DNA from: Clostridia bacterium
GTDB taxonomy: Bacteria > Bacillota > Clostridia > Oscillospirales > CAG-272
Direction: 5' to 3'
Length of the DNA: 16,747 bases
Assembly: GCA_017452335.1 (NCBI GenBank)
Contig: JAFTMP010000176.1
Coordinates: 1 to 16,747 of the forward strand
Part shown: positions 1 to 7,230 of the stretch, in pieces
Numbering within the stretch: position 1 is the first letter of the stretch
Layout: the number at the start of each line of letters is the position of its first letter
Notes under the pieces: model-generated
What the model saw: the letters and a program-made list of their open reading frames with translations, nothing else
Database searches by the model: none
Told to the model about the DNA's origin: nothing
Made by a program: the position numbers and the translations under genes

Positions 1-55
1 AACCCGGGACCCACTGATTAAGAGTCAGTTGCTCTACCAACTGAGCTACAGGTGC
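1..55 (-). tRNA. tRNA-Lys (anticodon CTT), cut by the window edge
   Basis: Read on the minus strand, a 7-base acceptor half (GCACCTG) is followed by TA, a D arm (GCTC, loop AGTTGGTA, GAGC) and an anticodon arm ACTGA-CTCTTAA-TCAGT. The anticodon is therefore CTT (lysine). The variable region and the first part of the T arm follow before the sequence ends. The 3' acceptor half and CCA lie outside the window. A consensus promoter sits directly upstream. Confidence 0.93.
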
Positions 56-73
56 ATTTATCGGACGGGCGAT

Positions 74-102
74 ATTATAACACGTTTTACTTGGATTGTC
101 AA
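74..102 (-). promoter_or_regulatory. Sigma-A promoter of tRNA-Lys
   Basis: On the minus strand, TTGACA (102-97) and TATAAT (79-74) are separated by exactly 17 bases. Both boxes match the housekeeping consensus perfectly. The expected start of transcription is near 67, about 12 bases before the mature tRNA, as is usual for stable RNA genes. Confidence 0.9.
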
Positions 103-137
103 TACCTTTTTTATTTTTTTTTGACTTTTTTGTAAGA

Positions 138-182
138 TCCCGAAGTGAAAATCCGATGCGGCTTCACTTCGGGACATTTTTG
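138..182. terminator. Stem-loop with T-run between tRNA-Lys and yqhQ
   Basis: A perfect 12-bp stem (138-149 pairs with 163-174) with a 13-base loop is followed on the plus strand by a short T-run (177-181). The only neighbouring genes run on the minus strand. The hairpin is 3' of the YqhQ-like gene, but in that direction the stem is not followed by U residues. It may stop minus-strand transcription inefficiently, act as a 3' stabilising hairpin, or insulate against antisense transcription. Confidence 0.55.
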
Positions 183-212
183 TTCAATATGAATAATAAA
201 CAGAGTGCAAGC

Positions 213-1421
213 TTACAGCTTATCGCTGCCGTCTGAGGGGATGACCTTTTCCACTGCCGCAATGGCGCACTCGATCATATCATCGGTGGGCTCCTTGGTG
301 GAAATGCGCTGCATGAGCAGTCCGGGGGCAGAGAGGATACGGATGCACAGGTTGTCATGCTTGCCTGCGTATTTGATGAACTCATAGCCGATACCCACGG
401 TTACGGGAAGCAGTGCCAGCTTGCACAGAGTGCGCACCAGGTTGTTTAAAATTTCGATTTCGAAACTAAACTGCGGGATCAGCGAGCCCACAAGAATACC
501 GATAATCAGCATGACCACCATAAAGGAGGTGCCGCAACGGGGATGGAAGCGGGACATCTTGCGTACGTTTTCCACGGTGAGGGGCAGACCCTTTTCATAG
601 CAGAAGATGGTCTTGTGCTCTGCGCCGTGGTACATAAAGGTGCGCTTGATATCCTTCATCAAGCTGACTGCTGCCATATATCCAACGAACAGGATGATAC
701 GGATTACCCCTTCAAAGAGGGAGCGGATAAGCATTTGAGGATAGGATGCTTCAATTTTTTCAACGGCACCCTGGATGGTCCAGCTGTAAAGCTGAGTGGG
801 CAGATAAAAGAACAGCGCAAACATCAGCGCCACGCCCAGAACCGTGCCAACGATTCCCACCACGGCGATCAGTCCGTTAAACGATCCGCTTTTCTTTTCC
901 TTTTCTTCTTTTTTGGTTTTTTCTGCAGGCTTTTCATCTGTGTTTTGAGCAGTTTTTCCTTCCCCGGCTGATTCGGACACCGATTCTGCAGGCTCGCTCA
1001 CCTCTTCATCTTTTTTTGCAAAAGAGAAGGCATCGGAGGGGGTGTGCTCCACCTTTTCCTCCTCGGGAAGTTCTTCAAGTGCAGGCAGTCCCTGCTTGGC
1101 TCTTGCCTTGTTGAGCTTCTTTAATTTCTTTTCCTCTTCCTCCTGGGCTTCCAGCTCGTCCAGTCCCGAGAGCACAGCCGAGCGCATCAGCGCCTTGTAG
1201 CCTGTGGTCAGCGAGGCGACCATGCCGTAAAGTCCTCTGAAAATGGGCAGTGTCCAGATCTTTTTGGGCTTTTTGGAAACGGTGTTCCACTCTTCCAGCA
1301 CGATCTCGCCCTGCAGGTTGCGCACTGCCATGGCGGTTCTTTTGGGCCCGCGCATCATAATGCCTTCCATCAGCGCCTGTCCGCCGATGGATGTTTTAAT
1401 TTCCTTCTTTTCTTCGCTCAC
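213..1421 (-). CDS. yqhQ: YqhQ-like DUF1385 membrane protein
   Basis: This belongs to the DUF1385/COG3872 family, annotated as a predicted metal-dependent enzyme; no reaction is established. The family opening IGGQALMEGIMMRGP is at residues 12-26, and the His/Cys motifs YHGAEHKTIFCYE (264-276) and HPRCGTSF (293-300) are intact. Hydrophobic segments lie near 183-214, 231-256 and 299-318. The C-terminal TKEPTDDMIECAI is also typical. A Lys/Glu-rich, probably disordered insert (about 90-180) makes the protein (402 aa) longer than usual relatives of about 300 aa. The frame stays open to 1634, but those extra codons do not look like this family and overlap the promoter of the divergent PHP gene. 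I chose the GTG at 1421, 11 codons before the conserved block. No good ribosome binding site is seen there, so the start is uncertain. Confidence 0.88.
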   Translation of the reverse strand: MSEEKKEIKTSIGGQALMEGIMMRGPKRTAMAVRNLQGEIVLEEWNTVSKKPKKIWTLPIFRGLYGMVASLTTGYKALMRSAVLSGLDELEAQEEEEKKLKKLNKARAKQGLPALEELPEEEKVEHTPSDAFSFAKKDEEVSEPAESVSESAGEGKTAQNTDEKPAEKTKKEEKEKKSGSFNGLIAVVGIVGTVLGVALMFALFFYLPTQLYSWTIQGAVEKIEASYPQMLIRSLFEGVIRIILFVGYMAAVSLMKDIKRTFMYHGAEHKTIFCYEKGLPLTVENVRKMSRFHPRCGTSFMVVMLIIGILVGSLIPQFSFEIEILNNLVRTLCKLALLPVTVGIGYEFIKYAGKHDNLCIRILSAPGLLMQRISTKEPTDDMIECAIAAVEKVIPSDGSDKL

Positions 1422-1531
1422 GTTTATGTTTTCGCTTGATTCAAGCGTCCTTTCCGTTGACAATATACAAAAGCATTTTAAACGATATATGTGAACTTGG
1501 TATGAACATTTGGAATTTCCTTTCCTGCTTC

Positions 1532-1559
1532 TTGACTTTCCCCAAAAAAGGTTTATAAT
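1532..1559 (+). promoter_or_regulatory. Sigma-A promoter for the PHP/VTT pair
   Basis: TTGACT (1532-1537) and TATAAT (1554-1559) are separated by 16 bases. Transcription would start near 1566, leaving a leader of about 58 bases before the ATG at 1625. It lies in the intergenic region shared with the divergent YqhQ-like gene. Confidence 0.8.
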
Positions 1560-1624
1560 AAAAGAAGAGATCAAATGCGCGCCTGTGCGTTTTTTGCATT
1601 TATAAACGGTAAAGGAAGTTGAAT

Positions 1625-2473
1625 ATGAAAACAATTGATCTGCATACCCATTCGCTTTTTTCCGACGGTTCTATGACCCCCGAGGAGCTGGTACGTGCCG
1701 CCAAGGATGCGGGACTAACTGCAATTGCGCTCACCGACCACGACACGGTGGGGGGCATTGAGCGTGCTACGGCAGAAGGGGAACGGCTGGGCGTTGAAAT
1801 CGTGCCCGGCGTGGAGCTTTCCACAGAGGGCATCTCCCAGGTGCATGTGCTGGGCTACTACATTGATAAGGAACATCCCGCCCTCAAGGAAGCCTTTGCC
1901 ATTCAACAAGAAGAGCGCAAGCGTACCCATGAAAAATACATGGAAAAGCTGCAGGCGCACGGCTTTGACATCTGTGAAGAGGATGTGCGCAAGGTGGCAC
2001 CCGTCGGGAGCGTGGGACGGGCGCATTACGCCAAGGTGATGATGGAAAAGGGCTATGTTGCAAGCGTGGCAGAGGCTTTCCAAAAGTATCTGTACGTGGG
2101 CGCGCCCTGCTATGTAAAAAGAGAAGTGATGACCCCGGAGCAGGGAATTGAGCTCATCCACAAGGCGGGCGGCGTTGCCTTCTTTGCCCATCCTTACCAG
2201 ACAAAGCTGTCCGACGAAGGAATTTTTGACTTGATGAAGCAGTTGAAGCAGGCGGGGCTTGACGGCGTGGAAGGGTATTACAGTGAATACACCCCCGAAA
2301 TGGGCGAAAAGTTCAGAGGCATGGCAAAAAAACTGGGGCTGATGCTGTCGGGCGGCAGTGATTTTCACGCGGCAATGAAGCCTCATATTGCCATTGGAAG
2401 CGGTATTGCAAACAATCTGTCCGTGGACTACGCACTGCTTGACGAGATCAAAAAGGCTGTGGGACGGCAATGA
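1625..2473 (+). CDS. PHP-domain metal-dependent phosphoesterase
   Basis: The protein has 282 aa and matches the COG0613 class of PHP phosphoesterases, which hydrolyse phosphate esters such as nucleoside 3',5'-bisphosphates or short oligonucleotides with bound metals. The metal-binding set is visible: HTH and D (H7, H9, D14), DHD (D38, H39), E64 in VPGVELS, H74, H189 in FFAHPY, and D246/H248 in GGSDFHA. A helical insertion (about 85-170) sits between the two halves, as in the TrpH/YciV type. A TTG six bases upstream is in frame, but the ATG at 1625 has the AAAGGAAG site (1611-1618) at proper distance. The stop overlaps the next start (ATGA), so the two are translationally coupled. Exact substrate is unknown; no signal peptide, so it is cytoplasmic. 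Confidence 0.9.
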   Translation: MKTIDLHTHSLFSDGSMTPEELVRAAKDAGLTAIALTDHDTVGGIERATAEGERLGVEIVPGVELSTEGISQVHVLGYYIDKEHPALKEAFAIQQEERKRTHEKYMEKLQAHGFDICEEDVRKVAPVGSVGRAHYAKVMMEKGYVASVAEAFQKYLYVGAPCYVKREVMTPEQGIELIHKAGGVAFFAHPYQTKLSDEGIFDLMKQLKQAGLDGVEGYYSEYTPEMGEKFRGMAKKLGLMLSGGSDFHAAMKPHIAIGSGIANNLSVDYALLDEIKKAVGRQ

Positions 2474-3156
2474 AGGGCAAAATACTGAAATTTACAGCTT
2501 TAGGAAGCTTTATAGCGGCGGTCATTCTGGCGGCGGTCTTTTTCTACCCATACTTAAAGGACCTCCGATTTGATGTGACCGAGGAGTGGCTGGTTCAGGT
2601 CAAGGGAAAACTGGATCGTTTTGGTGTTTTTAAGTACTTGATCGTATTGATGGTACAGGTATTACAGGTGTTGCTTGCATTCATTCCCGGAGAGCCGGTG
2701 GAGATTTTGGCAGGCTATATGTGCGGAACGCTGGGCGGGCTGGCAATTGCCTTGCTGGGCGTGGCGCTCGGCACGTCGGTCATCTATTTGGCTGTGATGA
2801 AATGGGGACGGCGGCTGGTGGACAAGGTGGCTGACAGCAAGGCGTACGAAAAAATGAGATTTTTGCATAAAAGCGCTTCCAGAGACGGATTGTTGTTTTT
2901 GCTGTTTTTTATTCCCGGAACGCCCAAGGATTTTTTGACCTATTTTGCACCGCTCTTGAAAATCAAGCTGACAAGACTGCTTCTCATTGTGCTGGTGGCG
3001 CGTATCCCCTCCGTTATCAGCTCTACCTATCTTGGGGCAACGCTCTCAAAGGGAGACCTGTCTTTCTCAATTTTGATCTTTGCGCTGACTGCGGCAGTGG
3101 GGGCAGCAGGTATTATTGTGAACGATTTGCTCCTTGAACAAAAGAAGAAAATGTGA
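2470..3156 (+). CDS. TVP38/TMEM64 (VTT, DedA superfamily) membrane protein
   Basis: The 228-aa protein has an N-terminal membrane segment (about 8-26), a hydrophobic re-entrant region with FIPGEPVEILAGYMCG followed by a Gly/Ala-rich helix, a second FFIPGTPKDFLTYFAPL motif, and further C-terminal membrane helices. The pair of F-I-P-G elements is typical of the VTT/SNARE-associated domain. Family members include scramblases and undecaprenyl- or phospholipid-related transporters; which applies here cannot be told. It overlaps the PHP gene by 4 bases and uses the promoter at 1532. No clear terminator follows; the next promoter begins 48 bases downstream. Confidence 0.88.
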   Translation: MKGKILKFTALGSFIAAVILAAVFFYPYLKDLRFDVTEEWLVQVKGKLDRFGVFKYLIVLMVQVLQVLLAFIPGEPVEILAGYMCGTLGGLAIALLGVALGTSVIYLAVMKWGRRLVDKVADSKAYEKMRFLHKSASRDGLLFLLFFIPGTPKDFLTYFAPLLKIKLTRLLLIVLVARIPSVISSTYLGATLSKGDLSFSILIFALTAAVGAAGIIVNDLLLEQKKKM

Positions 3157-3204
3157 AACTTTCGTTAAAATACGGCTTGGCGGTCTGCTTTTGTAAAAAA
3201 CACA

Positions 3205-3233
3205 TTGACAAACGATACTTTTTTTGCTACAAT
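3205..3233 (+). promoter_or_regulatory. Sigma-A promoter for the lipoprotein pair
   Basis: TTGACA (3205-3210) and TACAAT (3228-3233) with a 17-base spacer. Expected start is near 3240. A strong GGAGG site (3263-3267) precedes the ATG at 3274. The near-consensus boxes agree with the biased codon use of the two downstream genes, suggesting high expression. Confidence 0.87.
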
Positions 3234-3273
3234 GGAAAGGATGAAAGCGTAAAAATACGCATGGAGGTAAAAT

Positions 3274-4206
3274 ATGAAAAGACTGATCGCTGCATTACTC
3301 GCGACTCTGATGCTGGCAATGGCTTTCGTGTCCTGCACAGCCACCACCACATCGGAAGACACCGATGCGCCTACCGAAGGGGCTTCTTCTCCTTCGAAAG
3401 ACGCTGCAACCCCTACCCCTGAGGCGACCCCCACCCCCGAGGCAACTCCTACCCCTACACCCGAAGAACCCTCTAAGAATGAACCCGTTCTGCCCGCAGA
3501 CCCCGCTGAGGTGCTCAAGGGCAAGAAGGCACTCTTCCTTGGTGACTCCATTGTAATGGCTTCCGGTTACCGTTTTGAGGGTTGGCCCTACAGAATCAAG
3601 AACAGCTACGCCATGACCGTTTGTAAGAACAAGGGTGTGGACGGTGCGTCTCTCTCTACCTGCCGCGGACAAAACTTGGTCTATAACCACATGATGAACA
3701 ACTATGCTTCCGACAAGACCCAGTATGACTTTGTGGTTTTGGAGGGCGGCGTAAACGACGCATGGGATTTCTATGCACTGGACGGCAGACCTGCTTGCCC
3801 CGTGGGCGATGTAGTGAATGCTACTGCAGAGGAAACCGATATTGATGCACTGGACAGATCTACCATGGCAGGCGGCATGGAGCATCTGATCTACAATGCA
3901 AAGAAGCTCTATCCCAGCGCTACTATTATTTTCGTATTCAACTTCCAGCTGCGCAAGGGCTCTCCCGGCAGATGCGGAGATATGGATGAATACATTGAAG
4001 TTCAGAAGAAGATCTGTGACAAGTGGGGCATCCCCTACTGCAACCTGTATGAAGACAAGCAGCTCAATGCCAAGCTGATGGTAAAATACAGCACCGCGGC
4101 AGGCTGTGTTCCCGACGGTATCCATCCCAACGATAAGGGATACGATCTGATCGCACCCATAATCGCACAGAGCATGGCAGACGCTTACGTGAAGGCACAT
4201 GCTTAA
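3274..4206 (+). CDS. Secreted lipoprotein, SGNH/GDSL-type hydrolase
   Basis: This 310-aa protein starts with a lipoprotein signal peptide; the lipidated Cys is C21 (FVSC). Residues about 22-70 form a Ser/Thr/Pro-rich linker with TPTPEA-type repeats that would span the cell wall. The catalytic domain has GDSI (S92, nucleophile), G124 in GVDGAS as the probable oxyanion residue, GGVND (158-162) and DGIHPND with D281 and H284 completing the triad. SGNH enzymes are mostly esterases, including carbohydrate O-acetyl esterases. The pairing with an M60-type peptidase 34 bases downstream suggests action on glycoprotein glycans, but that is inference. Codons are strongly biased to AAG, AAC, GAC and TTC compared with the rest of the window, pointing to high expression. 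Confidence 0.9.
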   Translation: MKRLIAALLATLMLAMAFVSCTATTTSEDTDAPTEGASSPSKDAATPTPEATPTPEATPTPTPEEPSKNEPVLPADPAEVLKGKKALFLGDSIVMASGYRFEGWPYRIKNSYAMTVCKNKGVDGASLSTCRGQNLVYNHMMNNYASDKTQYDFVVLEGGVNDAWDFYALDGRPACPVGDVVNATAEETDIDALDRSTMAGGMEHLIYNAKKLYPSATIIFVFNFQLRKGSPGRCGDMDEYIEVQKKICDKWGIPYCNLYEDKQLNAKLMVKYSTAAGCVPDGIHPNDKGYDLIAPIIAQSMADAYVKAHA

Positions 4207-4240
4207 GCGATAAAATAAAAAACAACTAAAGGAAGGTATC

Positions 4241-5821
4241 ATGATGAAGAGAATTATTGCATTTTTGATGGCAGCATTGACCGTCGGAATGATGATGGTT
4301 TCCTGTACCACAGAGACCACCACCGATGACGGCGAGGCTGAATCCTCCCCCGAAGCAAGCGTTTCCGAAAAGGAAGAGTCTGCGTCTAAGGAAGAGGAGA
4401 TCGTGCTTGATCCCGAAAAGCAGACCTGCGATCTGAAGGCAGGACTTTACACCATCGAGACCGTTGACGGCGTGAAGCTGAACTGGGATTACCATTCTGT
4501 AAGCACCGAAGACAGAGAAGCATGGGAAGAGACCGTTTGGGGTATTCATTCCTACGTACGTGCTGAAGGCAGAGAAAAGGTTGCATATCTGTATGCCGGC
4601 GACGGTATGGAGAGCGGTCTTGAGATCGTAAACATCAAGCCCGGCGGAACCATGAAGGTTGACACCATTGAAGCTTGCGTTCCCACTGTAAAGCAGTCTT
4701 GGTACATCCGTGACAACGGCGACGGTACATACAAGATGGTATGCGGCTCCAGCTCCAAGCTGGCTTTAGGCTACAACGGCAAGGAATTTGTTCTGATGGA
4801 TGCAACCGATGCCAAGACCAACTTAAAGATCACTCCCACCGAAAACAAGTCCACCAGATATGCACAGTGGGTGAGCAAGGAAGGTAACATCACCGTTCGT
4901 CTGCCCATCGACGTAGTAGATCAGGTTTACAGCAGAGTAAAGAGCAAGAGCTCCATCAAGGACGAGACCGAGCTGAAGAAGGCAATTGAAGAGACCATGC
5001 AGAGATTTGCTGACAACTCTCAGTGCACCTACAACTCTCTTATCGAGCTCACCGGCTTCACCCCCTATCCCCACATCATCATCTACGCTTTCGAGCATCA
5101 GGACGTTATGGCAGGCGTTGTAGGCGGTAACTGCAACATATTCGTAAACGTAGACTGGTATGTAGACGATATGGAAAAGATGTACCTCAGATGGGAAAAG
5201 GACCAGAGAAACGACTTCAACTTCTGCACTCTGCACGAGATGGGTCACATGTTTGACTGGGACAGAGGCTGGACCTTTGAATCCGAGATGCAGACTGACT
5301 TGAAGGCTTCCTACGTTCTGTGGGACAACCAGAATATGAAGAACGGCGCTTGGGGCGCTCCTGCTGAATATCCTTGGAACGAATGCTTCAACATCGACAA
5401 CATCGACGTGGGCAAGGGCAAGCTCAAGGGCGGCTATCAGGGACTTTCCGCCAACATGAAGTATGTTGAAAAGGACGGCGAGGTTGTTTCCTATACCTAC
5501 AGCATCTACCGCAGCGCACAGATGTACGTAAGCTACATCAAGTACTGCGAAGCAACTGAGGGTCTTAGCGGCTTTGAAGGTCTGAAGAAGGCATTCCACT
5601 GGTACCAGGATAACGGCAAGAACTCCGCAAGCTACGGTCACGACGGTGCAAAGAAGTTCCACGAATTCAACGCAAAGTTAGAAGAATTTATGGGTCTGAA
5701 CGTTGAGAAGTACATGCTGGAGAACGCAAGAGAGACTCTGGGCTCCAAGGCAACCTGGATCGAAGCAGACTGGTATGCAACCAAGGCAAACCAGGAGCAT
5801 CGCGACAAGATCGACAAGTAA
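4241..5821 (+). CDS. M60-like (enhancin/mucinase-type) zinc metallopeptidase lipoprotein
   Basis: The 526-aa protein has a lipoprotein signal peptide with C22 as the probable lipidated residue (MVSC) and an acidic Ser/Glu-rich linker (to about 60). Residues about 64-200 contain a repeat-like beta-rich region with a QSWYI motif that could be a ricin-type trefoil carbohydrate-binding domain; this is tentative. The peptidase domain follows, with HEMGH (H332, E333, H336) and a downstream Glu (E347 or E349), matching the M60 signature HExxH-x(8-28)-E. M60 enzymes cleave O-glycosylated proteins such as mucins. Two ATG codons are adjacent (4241, 4244) and either fits the GGAAGG site. It is co-transcribed with the SGNH lipoprotein and followed by a strong terminator. 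Confidence 0.88.
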   Translation: MMKRIIAFLMAALTVGMMMVSCTTETTTDDGEAESSPEASVSEKEESASKEEEIVLDPEKQTCDLKAGLYTIETVDGVKLNWDYHSVSTEDREAWEETVWGIHSYVRAEGREKVAYLYAGDGMESGLEIVNIKPGGTMKVDTIEACVPTVKQSWYIRDNGDGTYKMVCGSSSKLALGYNGKEFVLMDATDAKTNLKITPTENKSTRYAQWVSKEGNITVRLPIDVVDQVYSRVKSKSSIKDETELKKAIEETMQRFADNSQCTYNSLIELTGFTPYPHIIIYAFEHQDVMAGVVGGNCNIFVNVDWYVDDMEKMYLRWEKDQRNDFNFCTLHEMGHMFDWDRGWTFESEMQTDLKASYVLWDNQNMKNGAWGAPAEYPWNECFNIDNIDVGKGKLKGGYQGLSANMKYVEKDGEVVSYTYSIYRSAQMYVSYIKYCEATEGLSGFEGLKKAFHWYQDNGKNSASYGHDGAKKFHEFNAKLEEFMGLNVEKYMLENARETLGSKATWIEADWYATKANQEHRDKIDK

Positions 5822-5840
5822 TATCTAAGCTTAGTATTGA

Positions 5841-5877
5841 AGCAGGCGAACCGCGAAAGCGGCTCGCCTGCTTTTTT
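5841..5877 (+). terminator. Rho-independent terminator after the M60 gene
   Basis: A 14-base-arm stem (5841-5854 with 5859-5872, one A/C mismatch) closes on a GAAA tetraloop and runs into T residues (5872-5877). It lies between the convergent M60 and enolase genes. On the minus strand no U-run follows, so it serves the plus-strand operon. Confidence 0.92.
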
Positions 5878-5889
5878 AGCGGGCGGTGA

Positions 5890-7167
5890 CTACTTTAGGG
5901 GAATTGTTCCAAATTGTGCGCTTTCTTCAAGGGTGTCTTCAATTTCCAAAAGACGGTTGTATTTTGCCGTGCGCTCGGCACGGGCAGGGGCGCCCGATTT
6001 GATCTGTCCTGCAAAAAAGGCGACGGAAAGATCAGCGATGGTGCTGTCCTCGGTTTCTCCCGAGCGGTGGGAGAGCATAATTTGGTAGCCGTGTTCCTTT
6101 GCCAGATGGATGGTTTTTGCGGTTTCGCTCAGCGTTCCCACTTGGTTGGGCTTGATGAGCACGCAATTACAGCAGCGTTCTTCAATGCCGCGCATAAGGC
6201 GGTGGGCGTTTGTGACAAAGAGATCGTCTCCCACGATCTGTACCTCCTTGCCCAGCCGCTCGGTAATGGCGGCAAAGCCCTCAAAATCATCTTCTGCTAA
6301 AGGATCCTCCAGAGAAATGATGGGAAATTCTTTGCAAAGACTTTCATAGTAGTCGATGAGCTCGTTGCCCTTTAGCGTGTGCCCTCTGTGATTGAGGCGG
6401 TATTTGCCCTCACTATACCATTCCGAGGCGGCGGCATCCAGTGCCAAGGACACGTCCTTACCCGGGCGATAGCCTGCAAACTCAATGGCTCTGACCAGAT
6501 AGCGCAGAGCCTCCTCGTCGCTCTTCATAGCGGGGGCGTAGCCCCCTTCATCGCCCAGCGCCGTGCGGTAGTCGTCCTCCTTTAAAAGCGCGCCCAGCGC
6601 GTGATACACCTCACTTCCCATGCGCATGGCACCTGCAAAGGAGGTGGCGCCGTGGGGCACGATCATATATTCCTGGATGTCTAACCCATTGTCGGCGTGG
6701 CGACCGCCGTTGAGCACGTTCATAAAGGGAATAGGCATTTTGCAGGCAAAGGCACCGCCCACATAGCGGTAAAGCTCTTGATGAAAGGCGGCGGCTGACG
6801 CTCTTGCACAGGCAAGAGAAACGGCAAGCAGGGCATTGGCGCCCAGCGTCCCCTTTTGTTCACTACCGTCAAGGGCAATAAGCAGGCGGTCGATGGCTTC
6901 TTGATCGGCGGCATCCTTGCCCACAAGCTGTTCTCGAATCAGCCCGTTGATGCCGTAGATCGCCTTGAAGACTCCTTTTTTGCCGTATGCCTTTTCATTG
7001 TCTCGCAGCTCGATACATTCATATTTTCCCGTGGATGCGCCCGAAGGAACGGCGGCGCACCCCTCAGCGCCGTCAGCTAAGGTCACTTTGCAGAAAATGG
7101 TGGGATTTCCGCGGCTGTCAAAAATATGCCGTGCTTTGATATGGGTAATCAGAGTGGATGAGTTCAT
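5890..7167 (-). CDS. eno: Enolase (phosphopyruvate hydratase)
   Basis: This 425-aa protein converts 2-phosphoglycerate to phosphoenolpyruvate. Family landmarks are all there: SGASTGKYE loop (42-50), HADN with H157, IQEYM with E166, LGDEGG with E207 as proton donor, metal ligands D244, E287 (SLEDP) and D314 (GDD), catalytic K339 (IKPNQ), SHRSGETED (366-374) and K390 (QIKSGAP). It is somewhat diverged from textbook enolases: the segment after ELRD is shortened and several usually conserved positions differ (GGRHADN, SGAPARAER). The frame stays open to 7206, but the ATG at 7167 has a GAGG site seven bases upstream and begins at the family's normal position. It follows the LysM-GH18 gene by 63 bases rather than sitting with glycolytic genes, so it could be a second copy. 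Confidence 0.95.
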   Translation of the reverse strand: MNSSTLITHIKARHIFDSRGNPTIFCKVTLADGAEGCAAVPSGASTGKYECIELRDNEKAYGKKGVFKAIYGINGLIREQLVGKDAADQEAIDRLLIALDGSEQKGTLGANALLAVSLACARASAAAFHQELYRYVGGAFACKMPIPFMNVLNGGRHADNGLDIQEYMIVPHGATSFAGAMRMGSEVYHALGALLKEDDYRTALGDEGGYAPAMKSDEEALRYLVRAIEFAGYRPGKDVSLALDAAASEWYSEGKYRLNHRGHTLKGNELIDYYESLCKEFPIISLEDPLAEDDFEGFAAITERLGKEVQIVGDDLFVTNAHRLMRGIEERCCNCVLIKPNQVGTLSETAKTIHLAKEHGYQIMLSHRSGETEDSTIADLSVAFFAGQIKSGAPARAERTAKYNRLLEIEDTLEESAQFGTIPLK

Positions 7168-7174
7168 GACTTTT

Positions 7175-7213
7175 CCTCTTTTCGGTTTTTTTACAGTATG
7201 GACCAAAAAGAGG
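7175..7213 (-). promoter_or_regulatory. Hairpin enclosing the enolase ribosome binding site
   Basis: In the minus-strand RNA, CCUCUUUUUGGU (7213-7202) can pair with ACCGAAAAGAGG (7186-7175): 12 pairs including one G-U, with a 15-base loop. The 3' arm contains the GAGG ribosome binding site of enolase. Pairing would hide the site. No U-run follows, so it is not a terminator. The pairing is seen directly; a control role is inferred. Confidence 0.55.
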
Positions 7214-7230
7214 TGTTTTATGAAAATGCT

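Noticed and set aside
1422..1634. N-terminal extension of the yqhQ frame up to 1634
   Set aside because: The extra residues do not look like the DUF1385 family, contain no ribosome binding site at a proper start, and overlap the promoter of the divergent PHP gene.
3295..4323. Long minus-strand open frame opposite the SGNH lipoprotein
   Set aside because: It is the shadow of a gene with strongly biased codons. It has no domain, no ribosome binding site, and composition typical of antisense translation.
4823..5662. Long minus-strand open frame opposite the M60 gene
   Set aside because: Same reason: a shadow of a highly biased coding strand, whereas the plus frame has a signal peptide and the HExxH motif.
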